Position numbers and translations under genes: made by a program
NCBI GenBank assembly: GCA_030052745.1
Contig: JANBVO010000014.1
Location: forward strand, 1 to 64,000
Source of the DNA: Pleurostoma richardsiae
Taxonomy: Eukaryota > Ascomycota > Sordariomycetes > Calosphaeriales > Pleurostomataceae
Direction: 5' to 3'
DNA: 64,000 nucleotides
Notes under the pieces: generated by a model
The model's database searches: none
What the model was told of the DNA's origin: nothing
Seen by the model: the letters and a program-made list of their open reading frames with translations, nothing else
Shown: one piece after another, positions 43,901-52,240 of the stretch
Layout of the letters: each line of letters begins with the position of its first letter
How positions within the stretch are numbered: position 1 is the first letter of the stretch

Positions 43901-44902
43901 TCAATGTGAGGCATCCGCATCCGCCTTCTCCACCGCAACCGGGAATACGTCGTGGTCTCGGACGTCCAGGACGATCATGTGGCCCGGCGCGTGGGCCATG
44001 ACCGTTCCCTTGAGGCCGGCCATCATGACGGCGTTCTGCGGTGTGACGCCGCAGCCCCAGAACACTGGCACGTAGTCCTCGTCGCCTTCGTCGAACGCCA
44101 GCCCGCTGCCGTCCAGCCTGACCGCCCTCTCGCCCCATTCAGGCTTCCTGATGTCCTTTATGCCCAGCTGCGAGACGGCGTCCCAACCCCACGCGATCGG
44201 CTCACCGTGGGTGGCCACGTATGGCCGCGTCACGTCTCGCACCCTCTCCACGTCGGCCTTGCGGTAGGGCCGCATGGACACCACGTAAGTGCCACCGGCG
44301 AAGACGCCAGCCGGGCACAACGGGACCGTGGTTCGGTACATAGGCACGTTGCGGCCCTGGATCATGTGCCGCGGCGGCAGGCCCGCATCCGCGAGCGCTG
44401 ACTCGAAGCTGTAGGAGCAACCGATCAGAAAGCCGACATGGTCGTCGGTCCACTCGGCCGCCACGTCCTCAACCTCGCTGCCGGAGAATTCGCCGTCCTT
44501 GTAGACGCGGTACTTCGGGGCGTCGCGACGGAGGTCGATGTCGCCCGCTACCGGCAGGAGCACCTCGTCCTCGTGCTTCTGGGTTGGCTTGCCGCCGGCC
44601 AGGCCGCCCGCGGCACCGGCGGTCGCCCCGTGGACGGGGATCTTGAGGTGGGACTTGAGCAGCGTGGCATCGCCGGGGACGGCCGACTCGGCGAGGAGCG
44701 GGCAAGGGACAGGGTTGCGGGCACAGAGGAGGCGGAAGTCGGCGGCGTAGCGGGAGGGGAGGACGATGAGGTTCGCCTGCAGGTAGGAGGGGCACAGGCC
44801 GGAGGTCCCGGAGGTGAAGCCGTTGGAGCGGGCGGCGAGGCGGGCGGCGACGCCGGTGGGGAAGGAGACCTCGTTGCTGCCCATGGTGATACGTGTGGCC
44901 AC
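43901..44902 (-). CDS. D-glutamate cyclase family protein (former DUF1445)
   Basis: This is a single-exon protein of 333 residues. Family motifs are clear: SGLCPSYLQANLIVLP near the start, DHVGFLIGCSYSFESAL, the YVVSMRPY stretch, VFWGCGVTPQ and APGHMIVLDV near the end. In mammals the family member C14orf159 (DGLUCY) converts D-glutamate to 5-oxo-D-proline; bacterial relatives were long annotated as putative hydro-lyases. Next to it, divergent across 1.3 kb, is an ATP-dependent 5-oxoprolinase, which hydrolyses the same type of lactam to glutamate. The pair therefore suggests a route for D-glutamate or 5-oxoproline use. No mitochondrial or secretory signal is obvious. ATG at 44884 (MGSNEVSF) is a close alternative start, since conserved sequence begins shortly after it. 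Confidence 0.87.
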   Translation of the reverse strand: MATRITMGSNEVSFPTGVAARLAARSNGFTSGTSGLCPSYLQANLIVLPSRYAADFRLLCARNPVPCPLLAESAVPGDATLLKSHLKIPVHGATAGAAGGLAGGKPTQKHEDEVLLPVAGDIDLRRDAPKYRVYKDGEFSGSEVEDVAAEWTDDHVGFLIGCSYSFESALADAGLPPRHMIQGRNVPMYRTTVPLCPAGVFAGGTYVVSMRPYRKADVERVRDVTRPYVATHGEPIAWGWDAVSQLGIKDIRKPEWGERAVRLDGSGLAFDEGDEDYVPVFWGCGVTPQNAVMMAGLKGTVMAHAPGHMIVLDVRDHDVFPVAVEKADADASH

Positions 44903-46186
44903 AACGTCGTGTCTCCTTAGGGGCAGGGTTAGGTAACGGAAGTAGGCGAGAGATTTCGTACGGACAATCAGCTGATTGGGTATACTGAGACCGTCAGCTC
45001 TGGAGAGGATGTCAGGGCATGGAGGAGCTACAGTACATGACGAGAGGCAGGACGGACACGCGATACCTTAAGTCACGGCCGGGGCAGCGCTGCGAATGAG
45101 GCTCAAGAGTAGAGTATTATCAATGCGGGGTCCCATCGGGCCATGCGATAAAGGGTCTCTTGCAGAGTGCGCCGTGGATACGTGGAGCTGTCGGCGATGC
45201 AGGTGATGATGCCGAGATGCAGCGGCTGCCAGGACGGCTCAACACCGAAAGCGTGATGTCTTATCGGGACCTTATCGAGGAGGGGCAGCGAGCCGGGGAC
45301 CCACCCCGCGAATACCGAATCTCCGGGCCTCGTGGGGGGCTCGTGCTCATTTCACGCACGGCGCCGGGGGTGTGTGTAGCGTCGGGGACCCACCCCGATC
45401 AAGGCCCGCCCATCAGAACTGGAAGCGCGCGATCTCTCGCCGCCATCACCTTCGGAGTGCAATCCCTTGGGCCTGACATCCTCGGTCCGCATCTTGAGCT
45501 ACGAGGGAGAGCCATGGATACCCACAGCGGGCAGCTTTGACACCTAGGACACTGTAGACTGTACTTTCTCGCGCGATGCTCACTGTTGTTGCCCTTGGGC
45601 TCGTGATACAGGCAAGATGTCTTGCCGGGCACGAAAAGTGCACTGGAGCAGAGCGGCTGTCGATAATCCTCTTCAGCTCGACTTCAGTCTGCCTTGACGG
45701 TGCAGAACGGTCTCGGGGACACTGGGCTTGGCCTTGGCTCTGGCGGACACACGGGTTTTCAGCAGCAGGCGGAGAGACAGACGGTCGACACGCGATGTCT
45801 CCACCCCGAACGTCGGGACGGGTCCTCGACCCTGAAGCCATCGGAGAGGGTCCAGCGCCGGCCGGGGCGTTGACTACCATGGCTTACTCACAATTGGCTT
45901 TGGTCCTTGACCCATCTCCGTGGAAGGGTTTCCCTTAGTTGATTCCGCAGGATGAGGTGCTCCAACACGGAGGCAGTGGCGAGTAGCCCTTACGAGACGG
46001 ATACCTTTATTAACGAGACTCCTCCGTCGTCGTCGCCCTGTCTCATGGTGAAGTGCTTGCTGGCCTCCTTGTTCATCTCCTCTCCCCCTCTCTTCGTCTG
46101 TGCGTGTTTCTCTCCACTGGTCTTGGACTGTTGGACGCCACCTTCGCATTTGATACCACACTGCGTTTCTGCTCTTTCTCCTCACG
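44903..46186. promoter_or_regulatory. Divergent promoter of D-glutamate cyclase and 5-oxoprolinase genes
   Basis: These 1284 bases contain two identical 15-nt elements CGGGGACCCACCCCG at 45294-45308 and 45383-45397. Each is CGG-N9-CCG, the layout bound by Zn2Cys6 dimers. GATA motifs lie close by: GATAA at 45147-45151 and CTTATC at 45260-45265 and 45271-45276. A pathway regulator plus a nitrogen GATA factor acting together is a reasonable reading. Open frames here (45160-45540, 45446-45880, 45576-45938, 45874-46311) carry no family features. Confidence 0.6.
45294..45397. promoter_or_regulatory. Paired CGG-N9-CCG inverted-triplet elements
   Basis: Two perfect copies of CGGGGACCCACCCCG begin 89 bp apart (45294 and 45383). 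The ends are inverted CGGGG/CCCCG, so each copy is a near-palindrome. Inverted CGG triplets with fixed spacing are the classical target of binuclear-zinc regulators, and one such regulator gene ends at 43670, two genes' span away. Function is inferred, not shown. Confidence 0.55.
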
Positions 46187-49100
46187 ATGGCGGTCAAGCC
46201 GCTCCGTATTCGCATTTCAATCGACCGCGGTGGTACCTTCACGGATGTCCACGCAGCAGTCCCCGGTGGAGATGACATTGTCTTAAAGTTACTGTCTGTA
46301 GATCCAGCCAACTACAAGGATGCTCCGACGGAAGGCATCCGGAGAGTGCTTGAGCTGGCGACAGGGCAGGCCTATCCGCGGGGCCAGCTGCTTGATTTAT
46401 TCCACATTGAGTCCATCCGCATGGGCACCACCGTCGCGACAAATGCATTGCTGGAGCGGAAAGGTGCCAGATCGGCCCTGTTGATCACCAGAGGCTTCAA
46501 AGACCTGCTCCTTATTGGCAACCAGTCTCGGCCTAACATCTTCGACCTGTCAGTCGCGAGGCCCGAAGTTCTCTACGAGCAGGTGGTCGAGGTTGACGAG
46601 CGCATCACCATGGAGGACTACATTGAGGATCCCGCGCTGGTCAAGACCACTCCCGAGGAAGGCTCCGCCGACCTCGTCTCCGCTATCACGGGGGAGACAG
46701 TCCGCATTCTTCAGCGGCCAAATCTCGATGTGGTCCGGCATTCGCTGCAGGAGCTTTGGGATCGGGGTTTCCGCTCGATAGCCGTCGTCTTCGTTCATTC
46801 ATACGCCTATCCGGAGCACGAGATCGCCGTGGGCAACATCGCGCTCGACATGGGCTTCTCCGTCACTCTCTCATCCGCCGTTCAGCCAATGATTAATGTT
46901 GTTCCGCGTGGCATGTCTGCGATGGCGGACGCGTATCTGACGCCCGTGATCAAGCAGTACATCGAGTCGATTGAGTCCAATTTCAAGGGCGGCTTCTCGT
47001 CGCCGGACACCCGCATCGAGTTCATGCAGTCAGACGGCGGCCTTGTTGATTACAGGAAATTCAGCGGTCTGAAGGCTATTCTGTCGGGCCCGGCCGGAGG
47101 TGTTGTTGGCTATGCGCAGACCTCATGGGATGGAGAGGAGCGTTGCCCGATTATCGGGTTCGATATGGGTGGAACTTCGACTGACGTCTCTCGCTACGCC
47201 GGCGTCTATGACCACGTCTTCGAGACGACGACGGCTGGAATCGCGATCCAGTCACCGCAATTAGATATTCATACTGTTGCAGCCGGAGGTGGCTCCATCT
47301 TAACGTGGAAGAACGGCCTCTTCAACGTTGGCCCGGAGTCAGCGTCTGCGCATCCCGGGCCTGCTTGCTACAGGAAGGGCGGTCCGCTGACGGTCACTGA
47401 CGCGAATCTCTTTCTGGGCAGACTGCTGCCCGAGTACTTCCCGAAGGTGTTCGGACCCAAAGAGGATGAGCCGCTCAACAAGGAGGTCACGACGCAGAAG
47501 TTCAAGGCACTCACTGATGAGATTAATCAGGAGCGCTGTCGCGCCGGCATGTCCTCCTTCACAGCGGAAGAGGTGGCGATGGGCTTCTTGGAGGTCGCCA
47601 ACGAGGGTATGGCCAGGCCTATCCGTGCATTGACCGAGGCTCGTGGATTCGAGACGTCGGCCCATCATTTGGCTTGCTTCGGAGGCGCTGGTGGTCAGCA
47701 TGCCTGCTCTGTCGCCGCGGTCCTGGGGATCTCCAGAGTTATTATTCACAAGTACTCATCTATCCTCTCCGCCTACGGCATGTCTCTGGCCGATGTCGTC
47801 CACGAGATTCAGCGGCCCGCAGCCATCACCTACGCACCCGAGTCGGAGCCTGAGATCCGCGATCAGCTTAACAAGCTGGCCGCCCAGGCCGCGCTCGAGC
47901 TGATGGAGCAGGGTTTTGCCCAGGAACAGATCTCTTACGACTGCTACCTAAACATGCGGTATGCTGGCTCCAGCAGCTCGCTCATGATCTTGAAAGGAGA
48001 CGATTGGGATTTCAAGGGCGAGTTCGAGAAGGTCCACAAGAGGGAATTCGGCTTCCACTTCCCTGAGAAGTCCATTACCGTTGATGACATCCGTGTGCGC
48101 GCTATTGGGTCCGCGCAGGCGAGAGTAGAGAAGAGCCCATTCGCACAGCTGAAAGAGACGCAAGGCACTGCGGCGGTGACGCCACCGCCGAGCTGCATGA
48201 GCCGCGTCTACTTCGCGCCTGATGGCTGGACCGACGCGCCGACCTTTGAGCTGCAGGGCCTGCCTTCCGGCGCCAAGGTCCATGGCCCTGCACTCATCAT
48301 CGACAAGACACAGACTATCGTGGTCACGCCTGGTACGCTCGCGACGATTCTCCCAAGCTATGTCGTTATTGACCGCCAGACGACCCCGGCTGTTGCCCAG
48401 ATCACTGAGCAGGAATTCAGCCCTATCCAGCTATCCATCTTCGGCCACCGGTTTATGTCTATCGCGGAACAAATGGGCCGCACCCTCCAGAAGACCGCCG
48501 TCTCTACCAACATCAAGGAGCGCCTTGACTTCTCGTGTGCCATCTTCAGCCCGGACGGAGGCCTTGTCGCCAACGCGCCGCACGTCCCGGTGCATCTCGG
48601 TTCGATGCAGTTCGCCGTCCGGTACCAACATAAGCTGTGGGAGGGCAAGCTTCGGGACGGTGACGTTCTGGTCTCAAATCACCCGTCATGCGGGGGCACT
48701 CACCTGCCTGACATCACCGTCATCACTCCTGTCTTCGATGGCGAGGAGATTGCGTTCTACGTCGCCTCTCGGGGCCACCATGCTGATATTGGCGGCATCC
48801 TTCCTGGCTCTGTGCCGCCAAACTCTACGGCACTTTGGCAAGAAGGCGCCTCTATTGAGTCGACAAAGCTGGTGAGCGAAGGGGTCTTCAACGAGGAGGA
48901 GATTACTCGCTTGCTGCTTGTTGACCCTGCACAATATGATGGCTGTTCTGGCACACGCAAGCTTTACGACAACATCTCTGATCTGAAGGCTCAGATCGCC
49001 GCTAATGTCAAGGGCATCAGTCTGATCAAGGCTCTTATCGCCGAGTTTGGGCTGCCCACCGTCCACCGCTACATGTTCGCCATCCAGCACACGGCTGAGA

Positions 49101-50032
49101 TCGCAGTTCGCGAGCTCATGAAGTCCACGCTGGACAAGTACCACGGTGAACCGCTCGTCGCCGTCGATTACATGGATGACGGCACCCCGATTCAGCTCAA
49201 GGTCTCTGTCCGCCCTGACGGCTCGGCCACCTTCGACTTCACCGGGACAGGCCCGCAGGTGCTTGGCAATACCAACGCACCCATTGCTATCACGCACTCG
49301 GCCATCATCTACTGCCTTCGCAGCTTGGTGAACTCCAACATCCCCCTCAACCAAGGCTGCCTCAACCCGATTGACATTGTCGTCCCCGAGGCGAGCATCC
49401 TTTCGCCGGAGAAGGGCCTCGCCGTGGTCGGCGGCAACGTGCTGACGTCGCAGCGTGTGACTGACGTCGTGCTCAAGGCCTTCAACGCCTGTGCCGCCAG
49501 CCAAGGCTGCTGCAACAACCTGACCTTCGGCACGGGCGGCAAGGATCCAGTCACGGGCGAGCACCGCGACGGCTTCGGGTACTACGAGACGATCGCGGGC
49601 GGCTCCGGCGCCGGGCCCACCTGGGCGGGCCAGAGTGGTGTGCACACGCATATGACCAACACGCGGATCACCGATCCGGAGGTGTTTGAGAAGCGCTATC
49701 CGTGCGTGCTGCGCCGGTTCGAGCTGCGGGCAGGCAGTGGAGGTGTGGGCAAGAACAGGGGCGGTGACGGTACGGTGCGTGAGATCGAGTTCCGCGTCCC
49801 GGTGCAGTGCTCGATCCTCAGCGAGCGCCGGAGCAGGCGGCCATACGGCATGAGCGGCGGCGGAGACGGGCAGGCCGGTGTGAACCTCATCGTCCGGAAG
49901 GACGCGGAGGGCCGCGAGAGCGTGGTGAATCTGGGGGCCAAGGCGACGGTGAGGTTGGATGCCGGTGACAGGGTTGTCGTCCAGACGCCGGGCGGTGGTG
50001 CTTGGGGCTCTCTCGAGCAGGAAGTTGGCTAG
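46187..50032 (+). CDS. ATP-dependent 5-oxoprolinase (fused hydantoinase A/B type)
   Basis: This enzyme opens 5-oxoproline to glutamate with ATP, the last step of the gamma-glutamyl cycle, in the cytosol. One exon gives 1281 residues, the normal length for the eukaryotic fused enzyme (OXP1/OPLAH). The N-terminal HyuA half has RISIDRGGTFTDVHAAV, GTTVATNALLERKGA and the second phosphate motif GFDMGGTSTDVSRY. The C-terminal HyuB half starts near residue 740 with FGHRFMSIAEQMGRTL, then NIKERLDFSCAIF, NHPSCGGTHLPDITV, GAGPTWAGQSGVHTHMTNT and GGVGKNRGGDGTVREIEF. All are intact. Related hydantoinase A/B enzymes open N-methylhydantoin, so hydantoin activity is an alternative. Divergence from a D-glutamate cyclase gene favours 5-oxoproline. 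An antisense open frame (48686-50086) is a codon-bias shadow. Confidence 0.95.
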   Translation: MAVKPLRIRISIDRGGTFTDVHAAVPGGDDIVLKLLSVDPANYKDAPTEGIRRVLELATGQAYPRGQLLDLFHIESIRMGTTVATNALLERKGARSALLITRGFKDLLLIGNQSRPNIFDLSVARPEVLYEQVVEVDERITMEDYIEDPALVKTTPEEGSADLVSAITGETVRILQRPNLDVVRHSLQELWDRGFRSIAVVFVHSYAYPEHEIAVGNIALDMGFSVTLSSAVQPMINVVPRGMSAMADAYLTPVIKQYIESIESNFKGGFSSPDTRIEFMQSDGGLVDYRKFSGLKAILSGPAGGVVGYAQTSWDGEERCPIIGFDMGGTSTDVSRYAGVYDHVFETTTAGIAIQSPQLDIHTVAAGGGSILTWKNGLFNVGPESASAHPGPACYRKGGPLTVTDANLFLGRLLPEYFPKVFGPKEDEPLNKEVTTQKFKALTDEINQERCRAGMSSFTAEEVAMGFLEVANEGMARPIRALTEARGFETSAHHLACFGGAGGQHACSVAAVLGISRVIIHKYSSILSAYGMSLADVVHEIQRPAAITYAPESEPEIRDQLNKLAAQAALELMEQGFAQEQISYDCYLNMRYAGSSSSLMILKGDDWDFKGEFEKVHKREFGFHFPEKSITVDDIRVRAIGSAQARVEKSPFAQLKETQGTAAVTPPPSCMSRVYFAPDGWTDAPTFELQGLPSGAKVHGPALIIDKTQTIVVTPGTLATILPSYVVIDRQTTPAVAQITEQEFSPIQLSIFGHRFMSIAEQMGRTLQKTAVSTNIKERLDFSCAIFSPDGGLVANAPHVPVHLGSMQFAVRYQHKLWEGKLRDGDVLVSNHPSCGGTHLPDITVITPVFDGEEIAFYVASRGHHADIGGILPGSVPPNSTALWQEGASIESTKLVSEGVFNEEEITRLLLVDPAQYDGCSGTRKLYDNISDLKAQIAANVKGISLIKALIAEFGLPTVHRYMFAIQHTAEIAVRELMKSTLDKYHGEPLVAVDYMDDGTPIQLKVSVRPDGSATFDFTGTGPQVLGNTNAPIAITHSAIIYCLRSLVNSNIPLNQGCLNPIDIVVPEASILSPEKGLAVVGGNVLTSQRVTDVVLKAFNACAASQGCCNNLTFGTGGKDPVTGEHRDGFGYYETIAGGSGAGPTWAGQSGVHTHMTNTRITDPEVFEKRYPCVLRRFELRAGSGGVGKNRGGDGTVREIEFRVPVQCSILSERRSRRPYGMSGGGDGQAGVNLIVRKDAEGRESVVNLGAKATVRLDAGDRVVVQTPGGGAWGSLEQEVG

Positions 50033-50841
50033 GTGGATGATGCAGCTTTCAGTTTCATGGTCTACTGGTTCTCTCGAGTTTGGCATGGCATAATATTCTT
50101 CTTGGAAGGTCTGCTCGGTGCAATGTTGTGACGCTCTCTCATCTTATAGAGTAGATATATCCACTACGCTTTGATTTCACCTTAGCTCCTATATCAACCT
50201 GTGACATTACCTAAACTCCTTACCCGTACTTATCCATTGATCAAAACCGTCCCAAACCTCGAGTTTAGCAGTTCGCTCAACGATCGACTAACCTGCCCAA
50301 ACTACGTACCTCCTTACATTTAAAGACGAACAGTGTAATGGAGTCGTGGTTTGGGGAGATGCAGTGGTTGTTGACAGGCGTGGCAGTGATGTAACTTCTG
50401 CCATTCTGAATGTTGTGCATATACGTTTCATGCTATCCCCTCTATCCCCTTAAGAATTTCGAGGGCATCTGTCTCCTTAATCATACTAACGGAATTTAAA
50501 GGAGATTGAGGTTCCTAGCACCTTGTACTTCGGCAATAGTCATACATACTAGCAAGGACTCGATTCATTTTCTATGGATATCAGGATACAGCGGACTGGA
50601 CGCAGACGACGCCAGGTTGTCACAGCACCTGGAGCTTGACAAGATTTTAAGGTGCCCATAACAACTCCTGATATTTTGCCTTGCAGCATGTTTCCGCCAG
50701 GGACTGGTGTGCTTGATCTAGTTGCATTTTGCATTGTACTGAACGGCTTGACAAGATCGTTCAAGAGCCGACCGTGCTGGACAAGACATCCGCCCCTGAC
50801 CATTGTAGCTGCTTACCACTTCATTTTCTTCGTTCTCAGTG
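50033..50841. other. Intergenic, convergent 3' ends of 5-oxoprolinase and CFEM gene
   Basis: These 809 bases lie between two convergent genes, AT-richer than the coding DNA. I see no supported coding frame or RNA gene. They should hold the 3' untranslated regions of both. Confidence 0.45.
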
Positions 50842-51240
50842 TCAGCATGAGTCCAAACTTCGCGACAGGAAAACGCGGCTTACAGCAAGAGTGGTGGGAG
50901 CGGGAGTCGCTGTGGCACTCCACGACGCGCATTTGGCGTAGCCGACGCTCTGGGCGATAAACAGGTCAGAGAAGGAGCAGTTGTCCAGGAGGCAAGGGAT
51001 TGCGGCATTGGCGATGGCCGTCTGAGTCGGTCCGCACTGGCAGGGCATGTTGGTGCCCGGAGTGCAGTAGGCGTTGATCGCGGAAGAGAGGCAAGGGACC
51101 TGAAAAGAAGCTGAGAGTCAGACACTTCGTTGTCTATATTGAAGTGATGGTGCGAGAGAACTCACGGCACATGAGGGCTCGCCAGAGAGATCCTGGGCGG
51201 AGACGGCAGCAGCGATGAGAAGGATAAGAGTGTTCTTCAT
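50842..51240 (-). CDS. Small secreted CFEM-domain protein, 2 exons
   Basis: Exons 51166-51240 and 50842-51099, with a 66-nt intron (GTGAGT..TTCAG), give 110 residues. A signal peptide (MKNTLILLIAAAVSA) is followed by an eight-cysteine CFEM domain. It starts PSCAVPC, continues with a CQC pair and ends VGYAKC. Spacing fits the fungal CFEM consensus throughout: C-x3-C-x8-C-x7-C-x-C-x13-C-x4-C-x15-C. CFEM proteins act in haem capture, cell-wall structure or host interaction. The Asp that usually precedes the CxC pair, an axial haem ligand in haem-binding members, reads Asn here (GTNMPCQC). No GPI anchor tail is evident, so it is probably free. A GTAAGC near the 3' end could start a further intron and change the last 12 residues. 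Confidence 0.85.
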
Positions 51241-52240
51241 GGCGGCTGCTTTTTTGCTGATTCGGGTCTTGCGATCCTTCAAAGGCTTGGAATGGTGTTG
51301 TAGGAACTGTTGTAGTATCGCACTTGATAAGTCGATGCGATGCCTGAGACTGTTGCACAGAACTCCGTTGGGGAAAAGCCTATCTTATATAGCTGTACAT
51401 ACAGCCCTCGCTTGCATTCGATCCTGTACTGCAGCTAGAGAGCTGCCATGACCTGCTACATAGCGGTAAGGAAGTTGCGTCCGTGTCTCTGTGTCAGAAA
51501 CTCTTTCACGATGTCAGACTCTCGTATCATAGGGTGGCTGTGGAGACGATGAACATCGAGGAGACACGCAACTATTGCAATCTTTGCTACCGTCCTGGAC
51601 TGATAAAGGGCGGGGTGGATAGAGTTATAATCCGGGGAGATGACGGTCATGTGAATATCTGGCGAGATCTGGAGAAGCCCCTCGTGATCTGGCGCGATGA
51701 CGGGGGCGTAGCCAACCATCGTTCCTACGAGCAAACAGCAACAAGGCCACCCCCTACGCTATCTGCTGCGTGCTTCAGCTGATGAACCACTATTAACGTC
51801 AATTTCGCCGATAACGGGGAGAAGGAACTCCATGTGTTCGAAAACTTACGCAAAACTCGGCCTCCGTGGAGCAGAAAGGGTTAGGGTACTGGCTGCACTT
51901 CCTTCGGTATGGGCTGTGCTTACCTCACGGTACTGGCTTTACCACGTTACATCTACAACGGACTCGACAATTGTCGAGTACACGACCAACAGGAGCGGTG
52001 AGCCTGGTAATGCGAGGCCGCGTAATTCATCTGTTAAGAGTCGTCCGTTAGACACAGGAGGGGAAAGGACTCGGAGTCGGGCTGAGGTGATAGGTCGAGG
52101 TAAACCCTGGGCGCTTCGTCGTTTTTGAGTGCGGCTCCTCTGTTGCAAGCTGTTGCACAGTGGACGAATGGCTTCACGTCTATGAACAGAAGACTGTGTG
52201 CGGTTTTGAGCATGCTAACTCGTCTATTGCTCAGGCGAGC
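51241..52240. other. Intergenic between CFEM gene and VPS41
   Basis: This 1-kb region contains the CFEM promoter and the VPS41 3' flank. Frames at 51456-51734 (minus), 51483-51782 (plus) and 51832-52128 (plus) lack any recognised motif. No tRNA or repeat was found by eye. Confidence 0.45.

Noticed and set aside
45160-45540. 126-codon frame in the cyclase/oxoprolinase spacer
   Set aside because: It spans both CGG-N9-CCG repeats and has no domain signal; regulatory DNA is the simpler reading.
48686-50086. 466-codon open frame antisense to the 5-oxoprolinase gene
   Set aside because: It mirrors the codon bias of the GC-rich sense gene, has no recognised motif, and the sense frame is a complete, well-conserved enzyme.
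51456-51734. 92-codon minus frame between CFEM and VPS41
   Set aside because: No recognised motif, no flanking exon and no plausible start context.
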